Assembly (NCBI RefSeq): GCF_010906925.1
Contig: NZ_VTVE01000005.1
Location: forward strand, 1 to 64,000
DNA from: Pseudobutyrivibrio xylanivorans
GTDB taxonomy: Bacteria > Bacillota > Clostridia > Lachnospirales > Lachnospiraceae
Direction of reading: 5' to 3'
Length of the DNA stretch: 64,000 nucleotides
Part shown: positions 8,204 through 18,516 of the stretch, piece by piece
How positions within the stretch are numbered: position 1 is the first letter of the stretch
How the letters are laid out: the number at the start of each line of letters is the position of its first letter
Made by a program: the position numbers and the translations under genes
Notes under the pieces: model-generated
Told to the model about the DNA's origin: nothing
Database searches by the model: none
Seen by the model: only the letters and a program-made list of their open reading frames with translations

Positions 8204-8671
8204 ATGGCAGGTAAAGACCCTGAAAAAGAGAAATTTGTTAAAGAGTTCATGGAGCGCAAGCCTACCAGATGCTCTGAGTGTAAGGGACGCATCAAATACA
8301 TAGGCGGCGGTCATTATGAGTGCTATGATTGCGGTCATCAGGAAGTAGATGACTTTGGTAAGGTTAAGGATTACATTGACGAAAATGGGGCCAGTCCTGC
8401 TATAGTTATTTCTGAGAACACAGGAGTACCTGTGGATATGATTAACGCTATGCTCAAAGAGGGGAGACTTGAAATCCCTGAGGGAAGCGTAGTTTACATA
8501 GAATGTGAAAAATGTGGATGCAGTATCCGCTATGGTCGCTTTTGCCCTGACTGCATTCGCAACCGTACTAACAGCCTTAAGGGTATATATTTCAATCCTG
8601 ATGTGGGAGAGAAGCCAAAGAATGCCCCTAAGAAGAGGGATGACGGCCGTATGCATTTTCTCGGTCTATAG
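8204..8671 (+). CDS. Double zinc-ribbon HTH protein, YvyF-like
   Basis: 155 residues, start 8204 with GTGAGG six nt upstream. N-terminal zinc ribbon CSEC/CYDCG, a helix-turn-helix-like middle (about 50-85, TGVPVDMINAMLKEGRL) and a second zinc ribbon CEKCG/CPDC. The order HTH then zinc ribbon resembles the flagellar-operon protein family TIGR03826 (YvyF), but no flagellar gene is nearby. Third gene of the 7.0-8.7 kb cluster. A regulator or assembly factor for the neighbouring surface system is possible; function unproven. Confidence 0.65.
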   Translation: MAGKDPEKEKFVKEFMERKPTRCSECKGRIKYIGGGHYECYDCGHQEVDDFGKVKDYIDENGASPAIVISENTGVPVDMINAMLKEGRLEIPEGSVVYIECEKCGCSIRYGRFCPDCIRNRTNSLKGIYFNPDVGEKPKNAPKKRDDGRMHFLGL

Positions 8672-8709
8672 GTTTTTACTTTAGTCTGCTAACGCGTTAC
8701 CGTGCTGTG

Positions 8710-8738
8710 CTGACAAATGTCCGCAATTGGTGTACAAT
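8710..8738 (+). promoter_or_regulatory. Promoter of yitT-family gene
   Basis: CTGACA, 17-nt spacer, TACAAT. The spacer contains GACAAATGTCCGC overlap, a 13-mer found again in the gdhA leader. An ATG at 8717 lies inside this promoter and is therefore not the gene start. Confidence 0.75.
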
Positions 8739-8776
8739 CACAGCTGTTTGAAATAATTAATGAAAGCGGTGTTGTG

Positions 8777-9628
8777 ATGAGGCAGATAATAAAAACAGCA
8801 TTGATTGTAGTATTGGGAAATTTTGTTTATGCTTTAGCGGTAGCATTCTTCATTGAGCCATCTGGGCTCATTACTGGCGGTGGTACCGGTCTTGCTTTGT
8901 TCTTTCATCACACTTTTGGATTTCGTACATCTTATGTAGTATTTATCATTAATACTATTCTATTTCTGATTGGCTGGCGATTGATGGGACATCGATTTGC
9001 AGCCAATACATTACTTTCCACATTTTGTTTACCAGTTGAGATTCATATAGCAGAGATGATTGCAGCCAATTATTCGCCTATAGATGATATTGTGCTTTGC
9101 ACTGTCTTTGGCGGTCTTATGATAGGCGCTAGCCTTGGAATCGTTATTAGAACTGGCGCGTCAACAGGTGGTATGGATATTCCGCCTATTCTATTAAATA
9201 AGTACTTAGGTCTTCCTATTTCTGGAGTTATGTGGGCATGTGATTTATGTATATTAGGAGTTCAGGCTCTTTTTACCGACAAGACCAAAGTTCTTTACGG
9301 AATAATGCTTGTGATTATATACACTCTTACATTAGACAAGACACTTATTCTTGGTAAATCAAAGAGGCAGATTAAAATCGTCAGCAAAAAACATGATGAA
9401 ATTAGAAGAGCAATTCTTCAGGACATAGACCGTGGCGTTACGGTTATGTATGGACGTACAGGTTATCTTGCCAAAGATACAGAGATTACCCTTTCTATAG
9501 TTTCTACCAGAGAGCTCGCTAGAACAGAGCGAATTGTCCATGATATTGACCCAGAAGCATTCATTATTATCAGTCGTGTTTCAGAGGTAAAAGGTCGCGG
9601 TTTTACGGAACAAAAGAAGTATTTATAG
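8777..9628 (+). CDS. YitT family membrane protein
   Basis: 283 residues. Five or six N-terminal membrane helices with the YitT signatures FIEPSGLITGGGTGLAL and GASTGGMDIPP (DUF161), then a cytoplasmic DUF2179 domain from about residue 195. YitT proteins are widespread Firmicute membrane proteins of unclear transport function. Start 8777 is placed downstream of a good promoter at 8710-8738. It is monocistronic, with a terminator at 9638. Confidence 0.9.
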   Translation: MRQIIKTALIVVLGNFVYALAVAFFIEPSGLITGGGTGLALFFHHTFGFRTSYVVFIINTILFLIGWRLMGHRFAANTLLSTFCLPVEIHIAEMIAANYSPIDDIVLCTVFGGLMIGASLGIVIRTGASTGGMDIPPILLNKYLGLPISGVMWACDLCILGVQALFTDKTKVLYGIMLVIIYTLTLDKTLILGKSKRQIKIVSKKHDEIRRAILQDIDRGVTVMYGRTGYLAKDTEITLSIVSTRELARTERIVHDIDPEAFIIISRVSEVKGRGFTEQKKYL

Positions 9629-9637
9629 AGGATATTT

Positions 9638-9670
9638 ATCCACCTATTGAAAGAATAGGTGGATTTTTTA
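9638..9670 (+). terminator. Terminator of yitT-family gene
   Basis: 11-bp stem ATCCACCTATT/AATAGGTGGAT with a 5-nt loop and a T-run. Confidence 0.9.
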
Positions 9671-9680
9671 AAAAAATTTA

Positions 9681-9709
9681 TTGCACTAAAGTGTTAAATG
9701 ATGTACAAT
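9681..9709 (+). promoter_or_regulatory. Promoter of gdhA
   Basis: TTGCAC, 17-nt spacer, TACAAT. The leader holds an inverted GCGC...GCGC and GACA...TGTC (9722-9745), a potential hairpin. Confidence 0.8.
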
Positions 9710-9753
9710 CGTCTCTAGGTTGCGCAGGAAAGACAAATGTCCGCGCCTACTGA

Positions 9754-11145
<1,392 letters not shown>

Positions 11146-11166
11146 TTCAATAAAATAGACTGAGAT

Positions 11167-11242
11167 ACTCCGGTTACGCTCTCAATCTAAACTCCCCTTC
11201 ACTTGAGGGGGAGCTAGAGATTGAGGGGTGCCGGAGTTTTTT
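11167..11242 (+). terminator. Large nested terminator of gdhA
   Basis: Outer stem ACTCCGG/CCGGAGT followed by six Ts. Inside are CTCAATCT/AGAGATTGAG and CTCCCC/GGGGAG around ACTTGAG. The GC-rich palindromic core looks like a dispersed REP-type element recruited as a terminator. Confidence 0.8.
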
Positions 11243-11256
11243 GTTTCTAGTATTAA

Positions 11257-11284
11257 TTGGCATTTTTCTGTTAAAATATAGAAT
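11257..11284 (+). promoter_or_regulatory. Promoter of the secY2 operon
   Basis: TTGGCA, 16-nt spacer, TAGAAT. Transcription would start near 11291, which argues against a GTG start at 11296 for secY2. Confidence 0.6.
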
Positions 11285-11340
11285 ATGCCTGCGTAGTGAA
11301 TTATAATAGAACATATACAATACACTATGGGGCGGGGAAA

Positions 11341-12546
11341 TTGAAAAAACGATTTTTTCCAAAAACACTTATTCAAAAGTTAATATTCACCCTGATTATC
11401 ATGACTGTATATTTGATAGGCCGTGAGCTTCCACTATATGGTGTGGACTTGGAGGCCTATGCTGCATTTAGAAACGATGCAGAAGATTTGATTATGCAGA
11501 CTATCGGTGGTGATAGATACAGAACTAGTATTTTTGCTCTAGGTATATCGCCTTTTATGTTTTCAATGCTTTTTGTGCAGGTGGTTGTTTCGTTTAAGAA
11601 AGCAGATAGCAAGGCACACACCTCACCAAGGAAAACCACTAGGGCGACTCTTATTTTAATGCTTATTTGGGCATTAATTCAGGCTGTGCTCACAGTTCAA
11701 TCCACTCTTTTTATATACGAAGGAGGACTACAGCTGATTGCTGCCAAAATAGTGGCTGCAGTGCAGATGATTACAGGTTCATTTGTAATTCTGTGGCTGG
11801 CTACTAGAAATGGTAAATACGGAATCGGCGGTCAGACTGTACTTATCTATGTGAATATTTTGGATAGCGTGGTAAATACTGTTAAGGGAGCGCCTATTAA
11901 GGAGCTTCATGTGGTAGGAGCCATCTGTGTAGTAGCTCTGCTTATCACTATTATTTTCGAAAACAGTGAGTACCGCATTCCTATGCAGCGTATTTCTATC
12001 CACAGTATTTATTCAGACAAAAACTATATTCCAATTAAATTAAATCCAATAGGTATGATGCCTGTTATGTTTTCATCAGCATTTTTTATGCTGCCAGTTT
12101 ATTCATGCCAGTTTTTAGCAATGGTATTTCCTGACAATGCTACCATAGCGTGGGTTAGTGACAATATGGATACAACTCATCCGCTAGGTCTAGGTGTTTA
12201 TATTGCTGTACTTTATTTCATTACGGTGGTTTTTTCATTTATTTTCATCAGTCCAAAGAATCTAGCTGAGAATTTACAAAAATCTGGAGATAGTATCACT
12301 GGACTTAAGGCAGGTAAGAAGACTCGCAGATTTATTAGCAATAGAGTATTCTCGATAGCTATATTTTCAGCATTTTTCATGAGTATTTTCCTAGGGCTTC
12401 CACTGGGGCTTCATATTAGAGGATTTATAGATGCATCCCTTATCAGTTTGCCATCTATTATCATCGCTATGGCTAGTATCAACTGTAATCTTTATAGAGA
12501 GTTTAGAGCGGTTCGTGACTACGATGCCTATGTACCGTTTATTTAA
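11341..12546 (+). CDS. secY2: Accessory Sec channel SecY2
   Basis: About 401 residues from a TTG at 11341 preceded by a G-rich stretch. A GTG at 11296 is in frame but would be nearly leaderless. SecY-fold protein with about ten membrane helices, a SecY-like first helix after KKRFFPKTLIQKLIFTL and a late VFSIAIFSAFFM helix. It diverges from housekeeping SecY, lacks long cytoplasmic loops and lies directly before asp1, as in other aSec operons. It forms the membrane channel for SRRP export. No SecE/SecG-like asp4 or asp5 is seen. Confidence 0.88.
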   Translation: MKKRFFPKTLIQKLIFTLIIMTVYLIGRELPLYGVDLEAYAAFRNDAEDLIMQTIGGDRYRTSIFALGISPFMFSMLFVQVVVSFKKADSKAHTSPRKTTRATLILMLIWALIQAVLTVQSTLFIYEGGLQLIAAKIVAAVQMITGSFVILWLATRNGKYGIGGQTVLIYVNILDSVVNTVKGAPIKELHVVGAICVVALLITIIFENSEYRIPMQRISIHSIYSDKNYIPIKLNPIGMMPVMFSSAFFMLPVYSCQFLAMVFPDNATIAWVSDNMDTTHPLGLGVYIAVLYFITVVFSFIFISPKNLAENLQKSGDSITGLKAGKKTRRFISNRVFSIAIFSAFFMSIFLGLPLGLHIRGFIDASLISLPSIIIAMASINCNLYREFRAVRDYDAYVPFI

Positions 12547-12621
12547 AAAATAGTTTTTGCAGCACAGCCTTTGCAAAGGCAAATATCAATGCTGTGCTTT
12601 CCAGTAGATATAGGAGACATT

Positions 12622-14226
12622 ATGCTTTATTTTATTCCAGCTTGGTATCAACAGAATAAATGGCGCGAGTCTGAGCAGAGTTGGCATACCCGAAGAATGC
12701 ACACTGAGTTTGACGATACAGTAAAGCAGGTGCAGATGTTCTACCGTAACGGTATGCGTGATTTCAAGATTTTGCTTTTGAGTCACACTCCGAATTTCCG
12801 TCATTTTCTCCATCGCCAGGGAGTTTTCCATGCTCCATACTGGTCTTGTTTTGATGCCATTCAGGAGGTGGAGAGAAGAAAGGCAGCGGTATTTTCTTTC
12901 CATAACTTAAGCTGGCCGGACAATATAGAGTTTGTCTATACACCATTTGTGGTGGTTGCATATCTTGAAAATGTTAAATACGCAGAGATTAATTTTGGTG
13001 AAGCTGGCAACCCTATTGAAGTTAGTATGTATAATGCTGGCTCATTGAGCCGTAGAAATATTTATGATGACAGAGGATTTGTTTCTTCTACAGAAGTTTA
13101 CGATAACGGTATTATCGCATATACGGATTACCTCACAGAAAAGGGCAACATAAAGCTTAGAGAATATGCAGCCACTGGTCGAGTTGAGATAAATGAAAAG
13201 TCAAATACTTTCCTTCTCTCAAAAGATGGTGGCTCAGAGCGCAGAGAATTCAAACAGCTCACCTATGACAGCATGAAAGATGTCATAATGGAAGTTATGA
13301 CTGCCAATCTAGAAGCCAGAGATGAGGATGATGTATTCTGTGTAGCCATGCACGAATTAAATGTGCAGGTAATGAAAGAGTTTGTAGAAAAAAGAAAGCT
13401 GATATTGTCATTTTACGGTGATCGCTATCGAATGAGGGATCATCTAGATAATAAGGATATGGTGAAAAAGGCGGGATACGTAGTTACGGATTCTGAGGCT
13501 ACTACCAGATACCTACTTAGAGATATGGATGAGGAATTGACAAAAGTCATCGACATTTCGCCGTATGATTCACGAATGGATTTTGGTATCAGTCAGCAGC
13601 TTACGGTACAGAAGATTCTCGTTCCAGTAGACAATCTGTCGGAGGATAGATTTATCACATTGATGGTTCAGCTTGCTAACTACATCATGACAAATGAAAA
13701 TGCCATGGTTCATATTTTCACTAGAAACGCAGAATATGATTTGCCAGACAGACTTTTAGCCAGAATTGCAGAGATATTAGAGGCTGCTGGTTTTGACAGG
13801 CGGATGGTTATTCCAGATCAGGTTGAGGATGACACTGCTGAAAACGAGCAGGAGATTGAAGAAGAGCAGGTGCCTGTGAGATTTTTCGTGGAGCAGTGTG
13901 TGGATGAGCTTTCTGTTAGTAGATGCATCAGAGAGCAGCGTATTATGGTTGATATGCGCCACAATCCGGATCTCTTTTTGCAGATAAACTGTATCAGTAG
14001 TGCTATTCCACAGATTATTAGGCGAGAGACTCAGTACATGCAAAATATGTACAACGGATTTGTAGTTACTGATTTTGAACAGATTCCAGCAGCACTTGAG
14101 TATTTCTTGGATTCTCTTTACAACTGGAATCAGGCCAAGGTGTATTCCTATGATATTGCCCAGAGATTTACCACTAAAAAGCTTCTAGGCAAATGGAAAG
14201 ATGTAATGGATTCATTGGAGAAATAA
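12622..14226 (+). CDS. asp1: Accessory Sec system protein Asp1
   Basis: 534 residues. Start 12622 follows AGGAG by 5 nt and gives the characteristic Asp1 opening MLYFIPAWYQQNKW. Asp1 resembles a GT-B glycosyltransferase without catalysis; it binds the adhesin with Asp2/Asp3 and is needed for export. The C-terminal domain includes the ELSVSRCIREQRIMVDMR region typical of the family. It is followed with no gap by asp3; asp2, usually in between, is at 2738-4234. Confidence 0.9.
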   Translation: MLYFIPAWYQQNKWRESEQSWHTRRMHTEFDDTVKQVQMFYRNGMRDFKILLLSHTPNFRHFLHRQGVFHAPYWSCFDAIQEVERRKAAVFSFHNLSWPDNIEFVYTPFVVVAYLENVKYAEINFGEAGNPIEVSMYNAGSLSRRNIYDDRGFVSSTEVYDNGIIAYTDYLTEKGNIKLREYAATGRVEINEKSNTFLLSKDGGSERREFKQLTYDSMKDVIMEVMTANLEARDEDDVFCVAMHELNVQVMKEFVEKRKLILSFYGDRYRMRDHLDNKDMVKKAGYVVTDSEATTRYLLRDMDEELTKVIDISPYDSRMDFGISQQLTVQKILVPVDNLSEDRFITLMVQLANYIMTNENAMVHIFTRNAEYDLPDRLLARIAEILEAAGFDRRMVIPDQVEDDTAENEQEIEEEQVPVRFFVEQCVDELSVSRCIREQRIMVDMRHNPDLFLQINCISSAIPQIIRRETQYMQNMYNGFVVTDFEQIPAALEYFLDSLYNWNQAKVYSYDIAQRFTTKKLLGKWKDVMDSLEK

Positions 14227-14658
14227 ATGGAAAAAGCGATTTGGACAATTTATTGGAATGAATATAGTTCTGATACATATCTCTATGGCTCGAAAATTGA
14301 TTATGAGGCGAGAAATTGTGTCAGGTTTAAAAATGAGCTGATGCCACCAGGCACAGTTATCAAGCAATGGTATTCTCTGACCAATTATCAGGCTCAAAGA
14401 ATTGAGCCATCGCTGCCTATTATAGATGGTGAGAGCCGCTATAGAATTAAGATAAATATAGACACCAAGGATGGCAAAGGCTGCCTGGTGAGACTGGTAT
14501 TTCTGGACAGATATGAGCGCGAGGCAGGAGATTTTACTATTAGAGGTACGGAGGCTGAGTTTTCTTGTCCTCTTAAAACCTACAGTTACAAAATGCAGTT
14601 GATAAATGCAGGTATGAAAGAATTTGTTTACCATTCAGTAACCATAGAAGAAATATAA
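14227..14658 (+). CDS. asp3: Accessory Sec system protein Asp3
   Basis: 143 residues, starting directly after the asp1 stop and ending one base before the secA2 start. It has the Asp3 pattern WTIYWNEYSSDTYLYGS and the short beta-sandwich (carbohydrate-binding-like) fold expected. It scaffolds Asp1 and Asp2 and contacts the substrate. Confidence 0.88.
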   Translation: MEKAIWTIYWNEYSSDTYLYGSKIDYEARNCVRFKNELMPPGTVIKQWYSLTNYQAQRIEPSLPIIDGESRYRIKINIDTKDGKGCLVRLVFLDRYEREAGDFTIRGTEAEFSCPLKTYSYKMQLINAGMKEFVYHSVTIEEI

Positions 14659-14659
14659 G

Positions 14660-17008
14660 ATGAAAATTAAAAAGACTAGGTCAATAGTAAAAAAACTTCA
14701 AAGAGAACTGAAAAAGGTTAAAAGCTACAAGGAACAGATGGCAGCTCTTACTGATGAGCAGCTTCAGGCAAAGACTAAGGAGTTTAAGCAGAAACTTGCA
14801 GATGGCAAGACTCTTGATGACATTATGCCGGAGGCTTTTGCTGCTATGTGCGAAGCTGACTTACGTGTGCTTAAAATGTACCCGTTTGATGTTCAGATTA
14901 TGGCTGGCATTGCTCTTCACAAGGGATATCTGGCTGAGATGAACACAGGTGAGGGCAAGACTCTTACAGCCACACTTCCAATGTATCTAAATGGTCTAGA
15001 GGGCAAGGGGGCAATCCTTGTTACCAATAATGAGTACTTGGCTCTTCGTGATGCTGAGGAGATGGGACCAGCCTATGAGTTTATGGGACTTACAATTGCA
15101 GCAGGTGTTAAGCGTGATGAGTCGGAGAAATTCGAAAACGATGAGAAAAAAGAAATCTATGCCTGCGATATCGTATATACCACTCACTCAGCATTGGGAT
15201 TTGATTATCTGATTAACAATTTGGTGAAGTCTGCAAAAGAGAGATTTTTGCGTGAGTTCAATTACATAATTATCGATGAGGCGGATTCGGTACTTCTTGA
15301 TAGTGCCAGCACACCGCTTGTTATTTCTGGTGCTCCTCGTGTTCAGTCTAATCTATACGAGACTGCCGATTTCTTCATCCGTACCCTTAAGGAGGATGAG
15401 GACTATGAGGTGGAGGAGAAAAATGTTTGGTTCACTGAAAAGGGACTGGAGTATGCAGAGAGTTATTTTGGAATAGATAATATTTTTGCGCCAGAGTACT
15501 TTGAAATTTATCGTCATCTGGTGCTTGCTCTTAGAGCCCATATGATTATTGAAAAGGGTACTGAGTACATGATTTCAGAGTCAGGCGAAGTGGCTCTTAT
15601 TGATGCCAGCTCCGGTCGTATGCTTAAGGGTGTTAAGCTAAGAGGCGGCCAGCACCAGGCTATCGAGTGCAAGGAGCAGGTGGAGATTACTCAGGAGAAC
15701 CGTTCTATGGCCTCCATCACATATCAGAATTTCTTCTCAATGTTTCCTAAGATGTCAGGCATGAGTGGTACTATCTACGATGCCAAGGACGAGCTATATG
15801 ATGTGTACGGTAAAAAGGTAGTGGTTATCCCTACTAACAATCCTATACAGCGTGTGGATTGTCCAGACTGGTATTTTAGTGATTCGAAAAAGCAATTTGA
15901 GGCAGCAATTAGGCTCGCTCTTAGGAAGCATGACACAGGTCAGCCTGTGCTTATAGTGACCACTATGATTTCCGATACAGAAATCATTTCCCATCTTTTG
16001 GTTGAAAAGGGTATTCCTCATTCTGTACTCAATGCCAACAATGCATTCTGGGAGGCTGAGATTATTAAGGAGGCTGGCCAGATGGGAGCTATGACAGTAG
16101 CTACGTCTATGGCAGGCCGTGGCACAGATATTAAGCTTGGGGCTGGTGTTAAGGAACTTGGTGGTCTTGCTGTTATCGGTGTAGGTCGTATGCTTAACAT
16201 TCGAGATGAGCGTCAGGCTAGAGGTCGAGCAGGCAGACAGGGTGACCCTGGCTATAGCCGATTTATCGTGTCATTGGAGGACGACATTGTTGAAAAGGGT
16301 ACAGACCCTGAAAAGTTGAAAAAATATATAGACGGCAAGCGAAAAATCAGCGACAGAAGAGTAAAGAGAATAGTTAACAATGCCCAGCGCATAAATGAAG
16401 AGGTGGGCAGTAACAATAGAAAGACAGCCAAGGATTACGATATTGTTCTGCAGCTTGAGCGAAAGCTTATGTACGACACCAGAGATATGCTTTTGGATGG
16501 TGGTACCCTTGAAAAGGATAGGCTTATTGCCATAGCCGAGGATAATGTGGATGCATTCCTCAAGGACAATCCTAATTTAGATGGACCTACATTAAATAGA
16601 TTTTTGCTTGATAACATTTCCTACAGCATGGATAGGGAAGTTAATGTAATGGACTACAAAAACAAGGCCAGAGTTAGAGCCTACATTATGGCTAGGGTGG
16701 AGAAATCTTTCCAGGAAAAGGTAGCTACCCTCAACTCTAAGAATGCCATGGATGATTTTGTACGTATCTCTGCACTTTCTGCTATTGACGATGCATGGAT
16801 TGAGCAGGTTGACTATTTGCAGCAGTTGCAGGCGGCAGTTTCCGGACGAAGCTCTGCCCAGAGAAATCTCATGTATGAATATCATGCGGAGGCCCTAGAG
16901 TCCTTCAGAAAAATGGAGGCCACAGTCAAGAAAAACATTATTCGAAATGTACTTCTGTCAGAAGTGCGTCTAGATAAGAAAAATAAGCTACACATTTTAT
17001 TGCCATAA
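14660..17008 (+). CDS. secA2: Accessory Sec ATPase SecA2
   Basis: 782 residues. Walker A EMNTGEGKT (93-101), DEAD at 206-209, TSMAGRGTDIKLG and GRAGRQGDPG helicase motifs, all intact. The C-terminal zinc-binding tail of housekeeping SecA is absent, as usual for SecA2. It drives SRRP export through SecY2. It starts one base after asp3 and is 11 nt from gtfA, so translation is tightly linked. Confidence 0.95.
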   Translation: MKIKKTRSIVKKLQRELKKVKSYKEQMAALTDEQLQAKTKEFKQKLADGKTLDDIMPEAFAAMCEADLRVLKMYPFDVQIMAGIALHKGYLAEMNTGEGKTLTATLPMYLNGLEGKGAILVTNNEYLALRDAEEMGPAYEFMGLTIAAGVKRDESEKFENDEKKEIYACDIVYTTHSALGFDYLINNLVKSAKERFLREFNYIIIDEADSVLLDSASTPLVISGAPRVQSNLYETADFFIRTLKEDEDYEVEEKNVWFTEKGLEYAESYFGIDNIFAPEYFEIYRHLVLALRAHMIIEKGTEYMISESGEVALIDASSGRMLKGVKLRGGQHQAIECKEQVEITQENRSMASITYQNFFSMFPKMSGMSGTIYDAKDELYDVYGKKVVVIPTNNPIQRVDCPDWYFSDSKKQFEAAIRLALRKHDTGQPVLIVTTMISDTEIISHLLVEKGIPHSVLNANNAFWEAEIIKEAGQMGAMTVATSMAGRGTDIKLGAGVKELGGLAVIGVGRMLNIRDERQARGRAGRQGDPGYSRFIVSLEDDIVEKGTDPEKLKKYIDGKRKISDRRVKRIVNNAQRINEEVGSNNRKTAKDYDIVLQLERKLMYDTRDMLLDGGTLEKDRLIAIAEDNVDAFLKDNPNLDGPTLNRFLLDNISYSMDREVNVMDYKNKARVRAYIMARVEKSFQEKVATLNSKNAMDDFVRISALSAIDDAWIEQVDYLQQLQAAVSGRSSAQRNLMYEYHAEALESFRKMEATVKKNIIRNVLLSEVRLDKKNKLHILLP

Positions 17009-17019
17009 CGGAGGCTTAC

Positions 17020-18516
17020 ATGATTTACAATTTCAACTTAGGAATAGGTTGGGCTTCATCAGGTGTTGAGTATGCTCAGGCCTACAGAGCGAAGATTTTT
17101 AGGAAAATCGGCGCTGAGGCAAAGTTCATATTTACCGACATGTTTTCACGGGATAATCTAATCGATATGACTAGGAATATCGGTTTTCTTGACGAGGAAA
17201 TCATTTGGCTTTATACATTTTTTTCTGATTATGTGCCAGAGCCGGTGACATTTACCTTGGATGATTTGAAGGCTACATTGGATGGAAGAAGCTATACCTA
17301 TGAGCGGGAAGGCAATATTGGTAGATTGATTTTTGAAGGCCAGGGTAATTTCTACAGAGTCTATTTTACAGATGAAAAGCAGGAGCTTGTTCATAGAGTG
17401 GAGATGGTCTCTGCAGGTTGCTTGATTCGAAAGGATTATTTTACATCAGGTCGTATTTTTAGCGAATACTACGGACCTTTAGATGGCAAGGCTCATCTTT
17501 ACCACAGGAGATATTTTAATCGAGATGGCTCGGTAGCTTACGAGGAAATCATTGATGATGATGTAGTGATGTACAAGTTTCCAGATAGGATTATTTGCTC
17601 AAAGGAGGAGCTGATTGGCTATATGACTTCTCGTTTGCAGCTTTCTTCTGAGGACATTGTCATAATAGATAGAGCCACAGGACAGGCTCAGGCCATCCTT
17701 GAGAACAAGGGCCAGGCAAAGGTTGGCGTGGTTATCCATGCTGATCATTTTAGCGAGGGGGCCACAGACGAGGACAATATTCTTTGGAATAATTATTACG
17801 AGTATACATTTTCCATGAACAGGCACATTGACTTTTATGTGACTGCCACAGAGAATCAGAGGAAGCTTCTGATTCAGCAGTTCGAAAAATATGTAGGGGT
17901 GAAGCCTACAGTTTACACTATTCCTGTGGGCAGTTTGGATGAGCTTAAAAAGCCTTCTGCACCTAGAAAGAGTCATTCTGCTATTACAGCATCTCGACTT
18001 GCCACAGAAAAGCATGTGGATTGGCTGGTTGCAGCAGTGGCTGAGGCTAGAAAAGATATTCCGGATATTTCCCTTGATATATACGGAAAAGGTGCCGCAT
18101 CGACAGACTTGGAGGCTCAGATTAAGAAGCTTGGCGCTCAGGATTATATACATCTTATGGGCCAGCACAATTTGGATGATGTGTACATCAAGTATCAGGC
18201 ATATTTTTCTGCATCTACCAGCGAGGGCTTTGGCCTAACTCTTATGGAGGCAGTTGGCTCTGGACTTCCAATAATAGGATTCGATGTGCGATATGGTAAT
18301 AAAGCATTTATAGATGATGGGAAAAATGGTTTTCGCATTCCATATTCTATTGGTATGGAGAGCACCAGACGGCAGAAGAAGCTTGTGGAGGCTATTAAAA
18401 AGCTATTTATAGACAGCGATATGGAGGCATTTTCTGAGCATTCATACAAAAAGGCTAAGGCATATTTGACTAGTGAGGTGGAGTCTAAGTGGAAAGAAGT
18501 AGTGAACAAAAAATAA
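17020..18516 (+). CDS. gtfA: SRRP O-GlcNAc transferase subunit GtfA
   Basis: 498 residues. N-terminal opening MIYNFNLGIGWASSGVEYAQ and an extended beta-meander insertion are characteristic of the accessory-Sec GtfA. The C-terminal GT-B half has the GT4 motif STSEGFGLTLMEAVGSGLPII with the catalytic Glu pair. It adds the first GlcNAc to serine/threonine of the repeats in complex with GtfB. The gene overlaps gtfB by 28 bp. Confidence 0.92.
   Translation: MIYNFNLGIGWASSGVEYAQAYRAKIFRKIGAEAKFIFTDMFSRDNLIDMTRNIGFLDEEIIWLYTFFSDYVPEPVTFTLDDLKATLDGRSYTYEREGNIGRLIFEGQGNFYRVYFTDEKQELVHRVEMVSAGCLIRKDYFTSGRIFSEYYGPLDGKAHLYHRRYFNRDGSVAYEEIIDDDVVMYKFPDRIICSKEELIGYMTSRLQLSSEDIVIIDRATGQAQAILENKGQAKVGVVIHADHFSEGATDEDNILWNNYYEYTFSMNRHIDFYVTATENQRKLLIQQFEKYVGVKPTVYTIPVGSLDELKKPSAPRKSHSAITASRLATEKHVDWLVAAVAEARKDIPDISLDIYGKGAASTDLEAQIKKLGAQDYIHLMGQHNLDDVYIKYQAYFSASTSEGFGLTLMEAVGSGLPIIGFDVRYGNKAFIDDGKNGFRIPYSIGMESTRRQKKLVEAIKKLFIDSDMEAFSEHSYKKAKAYLTSEVESKWKEVVNKK

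Noticed and set aside
8204-8671. Flagellar operon marker
   Set aside because: Although YvyF-like, no flagellin, hook or chaperone genes are near, so a flagellar locus is not supported.
8717-8776. Upstream ATG at 8717 as start of the YitT protein
   Set aside because: It falls between the -35 and -10 of the probable promoter and adds residues not typical of the family.
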